NCBI GenBank assembly: GCA_902479095.1
Contig: CABSNL010000059.1
Span: 1-13,046, forward strand
Length of the DNA stretch: 13,046 bases
Direction: 5' to 3'
From: an uncultured Collinsella sp.
GTDB taxonomy: Bacteria > Actinomycetota > Coriobacteriia > Coriobacteriales > Coriobacteriaceae
Made by a program: the position numbers and the translations under genes. Below, piece by piece: positions 6,056-13,046 of this stretch. The notes below the pieces were generated by a model. That model did no database searches. It saw only the letters and a program-made list of their open reading frames with translations, and was not told where the DNA came from. Position 1 is the first letter of the stretch; the number at the start of each line of letters is the position of its first letter.

Positions 6056-9000
6056 CTATGCGTTCTTACGGGAGCGCACAAACCACGCACCAATAGCCGC
6101 AAGGCACACGATACCGATAGCAACACCGGTAACAGCGACCGGATTAACGTCGCCTCGCCCATCCAAAGTACCCTTGCGTGATGCGGCAGCAGCGGACGTC
6201 GCTTTCGAACCGGAAGACTCGTCGGAGCCGGACTTCTTATCGGACTCGGCCTTGTTGGCATCCACATGCTGCGGCATCTCCGACTTCGAGCCATCCTGCG
6301 AAGCAACAACTTCCTGCGTTCCAGAACCGCCCTGCTTATCGCCGGAGCCATCGCCCCTCTGCGAACCGGTCGGCATGACCGCGGGCGTCGGACTCTTCGC
6401 CGGGACCGTAGGAACGGGTACCTCGGGCGTCACGGGTTTTTTCGAGCCGCCCGGTTCGACGACACCGGCTTTTACGCCACCGATCTTGGACCAGCTCACA
6501 CCGGACCCTGCGGACTTATAGGTCGAAAGGGCTCGTAAGGCCTGTACAGTCGCAAGCGCGTTGGCATTGCCGGGCTTACCGTCGGATCCCATGGTATGGG
6601 CGTAGCCCTTGCCGTCGGCAACCTCGTAGGCGCAGATTGCAGCAATCAGGCTATTCGCACCCGTTGCAAAACCGTTCTTGGTATTTACGGGATCCTTGCC
6701 AAGAGCCACAAGGGCGAGCAGCACCTGGGCATTAGACTCGACGGACCCAAAATCGCAAAGGCCGTTCATCTGGCCCCTAAGGAAGCCGAGCGCATTGTCG
6801 ACAGCAGATGCAACAGAAGGTTGGCCATTCGAGGCCAGGGCGACGGCGCACGCGTCATCATCGACATAGGGTGCAAGCGCCTGAAGTGCCATAGCGGTCA
6901 TATCGACGTTGCTCGCACCGCCCGCATCGATGGTGAAACCGCCGTCGGGATTCTGGAACGAAAGCAGCGCGCAAACAAGCTGAGCACGCGTCCAAGAAGA
7001 GCCGGACGCACGCAACATCTCATTCGAAATACCCGCCTCGTCAAGGGCAATCAGCGCATAGACCACGTTGTTCGCCGAAGCCACAAGATCTTCGTGAGAG
7101 CAAATGTCAGCAATGAGATTCACGCCATCGAAAGAGGTGATATCCTCGCCAAGCGCGGTTAGCGCAAGCGCAACTCGCTCGCAATCAGTCACCTTGGCGG
7201 TGCTGCCCGACCACTCGGCCTTATGAACGGTAAGGGACTTCTTGTAATTCGCGATAAGTGCGTCGTCAATCTTGCGCCCCGACGTTGCGAAGGCGTAGAT
7301 CTCCCATTCTTGACCATAGGTGTACGCATCGATCGTACGGTTGACGTCAAAGTACCTGGCAGCGGAAAGGGCACCCTCGTCGGCCTTTGCCTCGTTATCC
7401 GGCGAGGCAACGATTCCGTCAACCGTAATCTCAAAGGAGATGGCCTGGGCACCGGCAGTCTGATCGATCGGCGTACCGGTCACCGTATAGGTACCGGCCT
7501 TGTTCGCCGTCAGGACATAGGCGCCGCTCGCCACAAACAAGCCGTCGTCAGGAGCACCGTCAACGTGCTTCCAATCACCAAGAGCGCGTCGGTCGATACT
7601 CACGGCATCCGAGGCATCCCGACCTTCCTCGGTCGTCACACTCCATTTCATACCGGGCTCGGAAACACTCCAGCCCTCAGCATCGTTCTCGCCCGTATAA
7701 CCCAGGTTGAGTTCGACGGTCTTACCGGCCTTAACGGACGCGGGGACATTTGTGATTGTCACCGATTTCAGTGGGTTCCGGTAAGCGTAGGTAACCTCTC
7801 GCTTACCCGAGGAGATGACGCTGCCGTCCTGGTTTTCGACCGTCGCCTCAAACGTCGTCTTACCGGCCTTATACGGCGTAAAGCCAATCTCGCCACTCGT
7901 AGTGTACTCGGCAACCGCAGCATCACTCGAGGTGACCGTGTAGCACGCGCGATCACTCGCGTTTTCGGGTCCCACAACCGGCGCAGCCTTATCGGTCAGG
8001 AAGGCGCCTTTGGCAAGCGGATTGCGACCGTGCAGATAGACAGTCTCGCCGTCCTCGTTATAGCCAAGCGAGACGCTCGTCGCCGGCACATAGCTCGATG
8101 TGACCGTCACGCTCTTGGAGGCGATATCGAGATTTGCGCGTGAAGATACCCGAATCGTGGCCTCGCCCGACTTCTTAAAATAAAAGCAGGCGGATCCAGG
8201 ATTGGAGTGAAGTACGTTCGCAGGCGTGCCGACAAAGCGAAAACGCGCATAGGAAACAGGAGTGTACTCACCCTCGGCGGCATCGGTGTAATGAACACGG
8301 ACTTCAAGATTCTTGACCTCGGAACCCGCAACCGCAATAGTGCCGCCCGTCACGTTTGCGCCGTTATACCAAATCTGAAAATCATCGATCGGTTTGGACA
8401 CCGCCTTGACCACAACGGTCGCGACGTTCTCGGTAGTGCCGTCGTCCTTGTGGAGCGTGGCGGTTACCGTACCTACGGCGTCGTTATACACGTGCAGCAG
8501 GCCCGTTTCCTCGTTAACCGCGATATCACCACTGTTGGCATCTGGGGTACCCCAGGTCACCTTGGCATCCTTGGGCAGGCCATCGAGCTCAAGCGTGCCC
8601 GAAACGCAAGCGGCACCGTTCTCGCCCACCACAACGTCGTCGGGAGACGGGCAGAGCACACCATCGGCAGCAGTTACGGTCTTGCCGGTACGGGCAGACG
8701 TGAACTTCACCCCGTACTTATTGCTTGCAGCAGGGCTCTCGGAAGACTCGTAGTCTAGATTCTCACCGAAGTGCGGAAGGCCATCAGACCCCATGCCCCA
8801 CACGCTACCGTTTTTACCACGATTGACGTTGAGATTTTCGACAAAGGTCGCCGTCTTCATGTCATCGGTATCGACGGCATAGGAGTTAACGAGCGCGTCC
8901 GCGGGAAAGACGACCTTGTTGGTAAGGCCCTCCTGCCAGTACGTATTGATGAGCTGTCCGGAGTCGTAGCTCGCAAAGAGCACGCCGCCGGTCGAAGCGG

Positions 9001-10609
9001 CGGTGGACATGCAATTGGAGATCACGCCGCCCTTGAGCGTACGGCCAAAGCCAGCAACGCCCTTACCCGTAACGGACGTGGAGCAATTAATGACAGAGCC
9101 CTTTACCTGATTGCCAAGCGGACCAAACGACTTGCCGTCCACGGCCTGTTTGAGCTCACCGGCAAAAGAGACATTCTGGATGACGCCGGTGGAGCCAACG
9201 CTCGCAAACAGAGACTTAACACCTCCCCCGTTGTCGAAGGTAATAGTGTGGCCCTGCCCGTCAAACGTGCAATTGAACTCGCCTGTGGGTCCGAAGAACC
9301 ATTCGTCATCAATCACAATGTCGCTATCGAGCACATAGTAGTTGCTCGCATCCTTGACGTTCATATACATGAAGTCATCCTGCGACGAGATGTGCTTGAC
9401 GCTCTCCGGCTGGGCGACGGGAACCGTCGGCTTCTTTTTCTCAAGCGCATCCGAGGCGTCATCGAGCGTCTTGACCGCCGCATTTACATCGGACTGAGAT
9501 GCATCGTCGCTATCGTTGACGATTTTGGCGGCAGCAAGAGCAGCGGCAAAGGCGGACCAGGAATCCGTTGTGTAGTCTGACTCATTGAGCGCCTCGGCGG
9601 CCGCGATAGCCGCGACGAGCGCGTCCTTATTGACAACGACGGGGGCAGAGCCGCTCACAAGCAAGGGCAGGCCACCGTTGGACACCCAGGAAAAGCCAGT
9701 CGACGGCGCATCAGTATTGAGCACGGCGAGTGATTCAGCAGAAGAGAGGTCGGCGGCTTTAGCCGCGTTTCCCTTGTTAAAGCCGCCATAGTTCATCTCG
9801 GCAGGCGAAAAACCTACGGTATATAGGCAGTTCAACAGCGATCCGGCCTGAGCCTCACCGACCAGGCCACCGTTCATCTCAACGCCCGAGCCGGCAAAAT
9901 AGGAATTGACGATCTTTCCGGACGTCATACCGCCGACCAGGCCACCGGCACAGCCCATCCAGCCGCTAAGGTTCACACTCGCCGTGGACCAGCACATCTG
10001 GATGGTGCCAGAAAGTTCCATGGCAATGGAGCCCACATTGTCGGTGCTCGAGACCGAGCCTGTCACGCCCAGGTTCTGAATCGAGCCGGTCACATTGTTC
10101 GCAACGGCCTTGCCGTTAATGGTGACCGTATGGCCCTGGCCATCCAGGGTGCCATCAACGGTCTCGATCTGCTGGTCAGTGCCCATCGAAATATTCGCGC
10201 CAAGCTTGACGGTCGCACCCGCCTCAATGGTCTCAGGCATATCGGCTGCATCGTTGACGACCACCGTCTCGCCCGAGTGCACTACCTTGGCGAAAGAACC
10301 TGCTGCTTCGACCTGTGCAGCCGGTACCGTCTCCTCGGACGCAATAGACCGCACGGCAACATCGGAGCTTTCCTGCTCCTGTGTGCTGCCGCCATCTGCC
10401 ATGCCGGTTTCAGCGTCGGCAGAAGGCTCATCTTCATCAGGCCTGCCCTGCCCAGCATCGCCCGCCGCGGTGACCTGATCGGCCGCCGCGGCTACGCCCG
10501 CGCTCACCTCCTCGGCAAACGCGGTCATTCCCGTGCTCGAACTGGCAAAGATAAACGCCATGAGCACGACGAGGAATTTCCTCGTACCTGTTCGGATGTT
10601 GTTGAGCAT
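6056..10609 (-). CDS. Giant B12-regulated surface protein with intrinsic-factor-like alpha/alpha-toroid domain
   Basis: The 1517-residue exported protein has these parts in order: signal peptide 1-32, cleaved after AFA; acidic disordered stretch to about 115; beta-helix/GLUG-like region about 150-265 (LDGQGHTVTING, GGLVG); FIVAR-like helical module about 326-393; second GLUG-like region about 445-620 (FDGQGHTITFDNG, GSDGLPHFGEN); three or four Ig-like beta domains about 632-1068; alpha/alpha-toroid domain about 1080-1365; Pro-rich then Ser/Gly/Asp/Lys-rich spacer; membrane helix about 1491-1511; RSRKNA tail. The toroid shows repeats such as NPDGGFTID, VDMTAMALQALAPY, SNAQVLLALVALGKDP and LATVQALRAL, the pattern of bacterial proteins related to prenyltransferase repeats and the intrinsic-factor alpha domain. 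No LPXTG and no DUF4430 beta domain are seen. ATG 10609 follows GGGGGAAAG; upstream sequence is leader RNA. A corrinoid-binding role is inferred from the riboswitch plus the fold; adhesion is the alternative. Confidence 0.85.
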   Translation of the reverse strand: MLNNIRTGTRKFLVVLMAFIFASSSTGMTAFAEEVSAGVAAAADQVTAAGDAGQGRPDEDEPSADAETGMADGGSTQEQESSDVAVRSIASEETVPAAQVEAAGSFAKVVHSGETVVVNDAADMPETIEAGATVKLGANISMGTDQQIETVDGTLDGQGHTVTINGKAVANNVTGSIQNLGVTGSVSSTDNVGSIAMELSGTIQMCWSTASVNLSGWMGCAGGLVGGMTSGKIVNSYFAGSGVEMNGGLVGEAQAGSLLNCLYTVGFSPAEMNYGGFNKGNAAKAADLSSAESLAVLNTDAPSTGFSWVSNGGLPLLVSGSAPVVVNKDALVAAIAAAEALNESDYTTDSWSAFAAALAAAKIVNDSDDASQSDVNAAVKTLDDASDALEKKKPTVPVAQPESVKHISSQDDFMYMNVKDASNYYVLDSDIVIDDEWFFGPTGEFNCTFDGQGHTITFDNGGGVKSLFASVGSTGVIQNVSFAGELKQAVDGKSFGPLGNQVKGSVINCSTSVTGKGVAGFGRTLKGGVISNCMSTAASTGGVLFASYDSGQLINTYWQEGLTNKVVFPADALVNSYAVDTDDMKTATFVENLNVNRGKNGSVWGMGSDGLPHFGENLDYESSESPAASNKYGVKFTSARTGKTVTAADGVLCPSPDDVVVGENGAACVSGTLELDGLPKDAKVTWGTPDANSGDIAVNEETGLLHVYNDAVGTVTATLHKDDGTTENVATVVVKAVSKPIDDFQIWYNGANVTGGTIAVAGSEVKNLEVRVHYTDAAEGEYTPVSYARFRFVGTPANVLHSNPGSACFYFKKSGEATIRVSSRANLDIASKSVTVTSSYVPATSVSLGYNEDGETVYLHGRNPLAKGAFLTDKAAPVVGPENASDRACYTVTSSDAAVAEYTTSGEIGFTPYKAGKTTFEATVENQDGSVISSGKREVTYAYRNPLKSVTITNVPASVKAGKTVELNLGYTGENDAEGWSVSEPGMKWSVTTEEGRDASDAVSIDRRALGDWKHVDGAPDDGLFVASGAYVLTANKAGTYTVTGTPIDQTAGAQAISFEITVDGIVASPDNEAKADEGALSAARYFDVNRTIDAYTYGQEWEIYAFATSGRKIDDALIANYKKSLTVHKAEWSGSTAKVTDCERVALALTALGEDITSFDGVNLIADICSHEDLVASANNVVYALIALDEAGISNEMLRASGSSWTRAQLVCALLSFQNPDGGFTIDAGGASNVDMTAMALQALAPYVDDDACAVALASNGQPSVASAVDNALGFLRGQMNGLCDFGSVESNAQVLLALVALGKDPVNTKNGFATGANSLIAAICAYEVADGKGYAHTMGSDGKPGNANALATVQALRALSTYKSAGSGVSWSKIGGVKAGVVEPGGSKKPVTPEVPVPTVPAKSPTPAVMPTGSQRGDGSGDKQGGSGTQEVVASQDGSKSEMPQHVDANKAESDKKSGSDESSGSKATSAAAASRKGTLDGRGDVNPVAVTGVAIGIVCLAAIGAWFVRSRKNA

Positions 10610-10814
10610 CCTTTCCCCCTTGGTCTGGAAGATCACTACCCCAATAAGAATCGAGGCCGACCATGTAAAGGGAAACGGGACACAGCGAAACGCCCGCACC
10701 TGACAGCATGCGGCAATGCCCCAACATCGCATACGGGATGCATGGAGCAAATATGATGTCATCTTCTGCTCACCGGAATCCAGCGGCTCCCAAAAGACCC
10801 TCGACACGAGAAGA
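10610..10814 (-). promoter_or_regulatory. Leader expression platform with RBS-sequestering stem
   Basis: This is the stretch between the riboswitch and the start codon, read on the minus strand. GUUUCCC (10676-10670) can pair with the ribosome site GGGAAA (10617-10612), and UGGUC (10663-10659) with GACCA (10625-10621). Together these form an interrupted stem that hides the ribosome-binding site. I see no stem followed by a T-run, so B12 control is more likely at translation than at transcription termination. No gene lies in this stretch. Confidence 0.45.
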
Positions 10815-10951
10815 CCATAGGCAAGTAATCTGACTCGCGGGACAGCCCCGCACACAGTAACCGCCTTGCCTGGGATTCCCACCCAGTTCCCTTTTATGCG
10901 CCAAGCGCACCCATGGTCCGGCTTCTTTTCAAACAGCATGTAATTGTATGG
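10815..10951 (-). ncRNA. Cobalamin (B12) riboswitch
   Basis: On the minus strand the closing stem P1 is CCATA (10951-10947) with TATGG (10819-10815). Conserved aptamer parts follow in the expected order: AAAAGGGAA near 10897-10888, the CTGGGTGGGAATCCCAG stem-loop, CTGTCCCGC near 10845-10837, and the B12 box AGTCAGATTACTTGCC ending near 10820. It lies 205 bases before the surface-protein start codon, in the same direction. B12 binding normally switches the downstream gene off, so the protein should be made when B12 is scarce. Confidence 0.88.
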
Positions 10952-10986
10952 AAGACCAGGCAACGAGCGTCCGCCGATATCACGCA

Positions 10987-11015
10987 CACATAATTCACCG
11001 AAAATGTGGTTGAAA
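10987..11015 (-). promoter_or_regulatory. Candidate promoter for the riboswitch transcript
   Basis: On the minus strand, TTTCAA at 11015-11010 and TATGTG at 10992-10987 are spaced by 17 bases and lie about 35 bases before the riboswitch and about 40 after the upstream terminator. Both hexamers are only fair matches, but the location fits. Confidence 0.35.
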
Positions 11016-11053
11016 GTCCGTCGGGGCAACGACGAGACCTTTATACGAAATGC

Positions 11054-11087
11054 AAAACGGGGCCGCAGCATCATTGCCACGACCCCG
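11054..11087 (-). terminator. Intrinsic terminator of the ABC transporter operon
   Basis: On the minus strand, CGGGGUCGUGGCA pairs fully with UGCUGCGGCCCCG (13 base pairs including G-U pairs) around the loop AUGA, followed directly by UUUU. It lies 41 bases after the stop of the ATPase gene and separates it from the riboswitch-controlled transcript. Confidence 0.88.
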
Positions 11088-11128
11088 CCCGCTCAAGCAA
11101 ACTCTCATTCCGAGACGCTGCTGATCAT

Positions 11129-11881
11129 CTACGAGATGTTGCCCAAAAACGCCTTGGTACGCTCGCTCTTGGGGTGATCGAAGACCTCGCTCGGCGTGCC
11201 ATCCTCCACGATAACGCCGCCGTCCATAAAGACGACGCGGTCGGCGACGTCGCGGGCAAAGCCCATCTCATGCGTCACCACGATCATGGTCATACCGTCA
11301 CGTGCAAGATCGCGCATAACGCCCAGGACGTCGCGCACGAGCTCAGGGTCGAGCGCCGAGGTGGCCTCGTCAAAGAGCATCACGTGCGGATTCATCGACA
11401 GAGCGCGGGCGATGGCCACGCGCTGCTGTTGACCGCCCGAAAGCTGACTCGGCATAAAATCGATGCGCTCGGCCAGGCCGACTTTGGTCAGCTCTTCGAT
11501 GGCAATCTTCTCGGCCTCTTCCTTGCTGCGTTTGAGCACCTTTTGCTGCGCAAGCATGACGTTCTTTTTGACCGACAGATGCGGGAACAGATTGAACTGC
11601 TGAAACACCATGCCCAAGTGCGTACGCACCTTATTGAGGTCGACGCCCTTGGCGCACACATCCACGCCCTCGACGACAATCGAACCACTCGTGGGCTCCT
11701 CAAGACGGTTAATGCAGCGAAGCATCGTCGACTTGCCCGAGCCCGAGGGGCCCAGGACCACGACGACCTCACCCTTGTGCACATCCAGATCGATGTCGCG
11801 CAGGACCACGTTATCGCCAAAGGCCTTCTGGAGATTCTTGATGCTGACGACGACCTCGTTCGAGTTATTGGTTTCGCTCAT
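11129..11881 (-). CDS. Polar amino-acid ABC transporter ATP-binding protein (GlnQ-type)
   Basis: The cytoplasmic ATPase powers the adjacent permease. The 250 residues are the normal length for the GlnQ/HisP group. All motifs are intact: Walker A GPSGSGKS at 44-51, Q-loop FQQFNLFPHL at 93-102, signature LSGGQQQR at 147-154, Walker B VMLFDE at 167-172 with catalytic Glu172, D-loop SALD, and H-loop His204 in VVTHEMGFA. The FNLFPHL and MGFARDVADR stretches are typical of polar amino-acid importers. The start is ATG 11881, seven bases after AAGGAGG. The permease stop codon TAA overlaps that ribosome site and lies 12 bases before this gene, so the pair is translationally coupled. Substrate (glutamine, glutamate, arginine or other) cannot be read from the sequence. 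The gene is followed by a strong terminator. Confidence 0.95.
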   Translation of the reverse strand: MSETNNSNEVVVSIKNLQKAFGDNVVLRDIDLDVHKGEVVVVLGPSGSGKSTMLRCINRLEEPTSGSIVVEGVDVCAKGVDLNKVRTHLGMVFQQFNLFPHLSVKKNVMLAQQKVLKRSKEEAEKIAIEELTKVGLAERIDFMPSQLSGGQQQRVAIARALSMNPHVMLFDEATSALDPELVRDVLGVMRDLARDGMTMIVVTHEMGFARDVADRVVFMDGGVIVEDGTPSEVFDHPKSERTKAFLGNIS

Positions 11882-11893
11882 AATAGAACCTCC

Positions 11894-13046
11894 TTACAGA
11901 CCAGCGATATGGTCGGCGGGCGTCGCGACAACCTGTCCGGCGCTCTTGGTGGGACGCTTCTTTTTGGTTTCGGCCGTACCCAGCAGCCTCGCCTCAAGAC
12001 CGCTCACCAAGCGCGCAAGCGGCAGGGTAATGACCAGATAGAACAGGGCGGCAACCACATACGGCGTAATGGAGCCCGTCGTGGCCACGATGGTGCGGGC
12101 GTTCATGACGATCTCGACCACGCCCACAGCGGCAAGCAGCGACGTATCCTTGTAAAGCAGGATAAACTCGCTGGTCAGCGTAGGCAGGACATTGCGGAAC
12201 GTCTGCGGAATCATAACGTAGAGCAGCGTCTGGAAGGCATTCATGCCCAGCGAGCGCGCGGCCTCGTTTTGACCCTTGGGAATCGATTGAATACCGGCAC
12301 GGAAGATCTCGCACAGGTACGCAGACGAGTTCATGGCCATGACGATGACGCCGAGCACGTAGTCATCAACCTTGACGCCGGCCAACGGCAGACCGAAGAA
12401 CGCGATATAGATCTGCAGGAACGCCGGCGTACCACGGATGATATTCACATAGATGCCGGCAAGGCAACGAAGGATGCGCGACTTGGAAATGCGCATGAGC
12501 GATAGGGCGAAACCGAAGGGAATGGCCAGCGGAAACGCCACAAGCACGATCGAGAGCGACATAAGGAAGCCCTTAAAGACGATCGGCAGGCTTTGGACCA
12601 AAATGACCGGGTTCAAGAACAGGCGCAGGAACATATTGGAGTTCCAAGCCTCGACCCACGGCTGTTCCTTAAGATCGGCCAAGAAGTTATCGAAGGCCGT
12701 CACGCCCTTGATCTCCACCGACGGAATCTTGGAGATCTTCTTGGTCGACCCGTCAGCGAGCGTATAGGTGCCGCTAAAGACCTCATCGCCGCCCTCGACG
12801 GGAAACGTCACACCATAAACCTCGACACGGAAAAAGCCGCCGGCAGGCGCCGTCTCGCCAAAATCAATCTTGAGCGTCTGGCCGTCAGCCTTGCACGTGG
12901 GCTTCATGGGCGTACGATCCATGAGGTGCTCGCCCGAGAGCATCGTCAATCGCGTGTCATCGGTACCAAACGTCGTGCCGTCGACAAACGTCAAAGAAAG
13001 ACCGCTCAGCTCCTCATCGGCATCGGCCTGAACTTCCCAGGTAATG
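11894..13046 (-). CDS. Polar amino-acid ABC transporter permease with fused extracytoplasmic domain, N-terminus outside window
   Basis: The inner-membrane subunit of a polar amino-acid importer. The frame stays open to the right edge, so the true start is beyond 13046; the TTG at 12994 is not a credible start. The C-terminal half is a His/Glu/Gln/Arg/opine-type permease with about five membrane helices, including the N-terminal motif FLMSLSIVLVAFPLAIPFG, IRGTPAFLQIYIAFFG, and the ATPase-contact EAA loop NEAARSLGMNAFQTLLYVMIP. The tail is Lys-rich and cytoplasmic. Ahead of the first helix lie more than 150 polar, beta-rich residues, ending in SGTYTLADGSTKKI and a short amphipathic stretch. That points to an extracytoplasmic domain fused to the permease, as in GlnP-like transporters with built-in binding domains, though this part does not look like a standard binding protein. 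Confidence 0.9.
   Translation of the reverse strand, partial: ITWEVQADADEELSGLSLTFVDGTTFGTDDTRLTMLSGEHLMDRTPMKPTCKADGQTLKIDFGETAPAGGFFRVEVYGVTFPVEGGDEVFSGTYTLADGSTKKISKIPSVEIKGVTAFDNFLADLKEQPWVEAWNSNMFLRLFLNPVILVQSLPIVFKGFLMSLSIVLVAFPLAIPFGFALSLMRISKSRILRCLAGIYVNIIRGTPAFLQIYIAFFGLPLAGVKVDDYVLGVIVMAMNSSAYLCEIFRAGIQSIPKGQNEAARSLGMNAFQTLLYVMIPQTFRNVLPTLTSEFILLYKDTSLLAAVGVVEIVMNARTIVATTGSITPYVVAALFYLVITLPLARLVSGLEARLLGTAETKKKRPTKSAGQVVATPADHIAGL

Noticed and set aside
7223..9580. Several plus-strand frames of 180-306 codons opposite the surface protein
   Set aside because: No ribosome sites or recognisable domains, and they lie entirely within a protein with signal peptide, repeats and membrane anchor on the other strand.
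10610..11080. 157-residue N-terminal extension of the surface protein
   Set aside because: It covers a terminator arm, the riboswitch and the leader. The signal peptide begins at 10609 with a strong ribosome site.
11006..12505. 499-codon plus-strand frame
   Set aside because: Antisense of the ABC transporter genes and through their terminator; His/Arg-rich composition typical of a shadow frame.

Overview
The window looks like gut Coriobacteriia, most likely Collinsella or a close relative. This rests on the high GC content, the Coriobacteria-like protein sequences, a Gram-positive-type LexA operator, and a large secreted surface protein next to a cobalamin riboswitch. The genus is an inference, not something I can prove here. 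The left edge is an assembly artefact: positions 1-46 are Illumina Nextera library sequence, so the contig really begins at 47. The right edge cuts through a permease gene.

Layout. 47-1279 (-): glucose-6-phosphate isomerase, C-terminus lost at the contig end. 1280-1478: spacer with a long imperfect hairpin built from an inverted 25-base repeat. 1479-2003 (-): a stand-alone N-terminal domain of an iron-alcohol-dehydrogenase-like protein. 2013-2237: spacer with a third repeat copy and a strong SOS promoter carrying two LexA boxes. 2238-4161 (+): two-gene SOS operon of a Y-family DNA polymerase and a YolD-like protein. 4188-4571 (-): membrane-anchored heavy-metal-associated (CxxC) protein behind a CsoR-like operator. 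4746-5916 (+): DUF3793 protein and short-chain flavodoxin behind a promoter with a palindromic operator, probably iron-linked. 5947-5981: hairpin between convergent genes. 6056-10609 (-): 1517-residue secreted, C-terminally membrane-anchored surface protein with two beta-helix/GLUG-like regions, a FIVAR-like helical module, Ig-like domains and an alpha/alpha-toroid domain resembling the intrinsic-factor/prenyltransferase fold. 10815-10951 (-): cobalamin riboswitch in its leader. 11054-11087 (-): intrinsic terminator. 11129-13046 (-): polar amino-acid ABC transporter, ATPase and permease, with an unusual extracytoplasmic domain fused in front of the permease.

How it fits together. The stretch is a series of small stress- or nutrient-responsive units, each with its own visible switch: DNA damage (LexA) for the polymerase/YolD pair, a metal (CsoR-like site) for the HMA protein, probably iron for DUF3793/flavodoxin, and vitamin B12 for the giant surface protein. 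The most interesting element is the last one. A B12 riboswitch controlling a surface protein with an intrinsic-factor-like toroid suggests a cell-surface corrinoid-capture protein in a gut actinobacterium.
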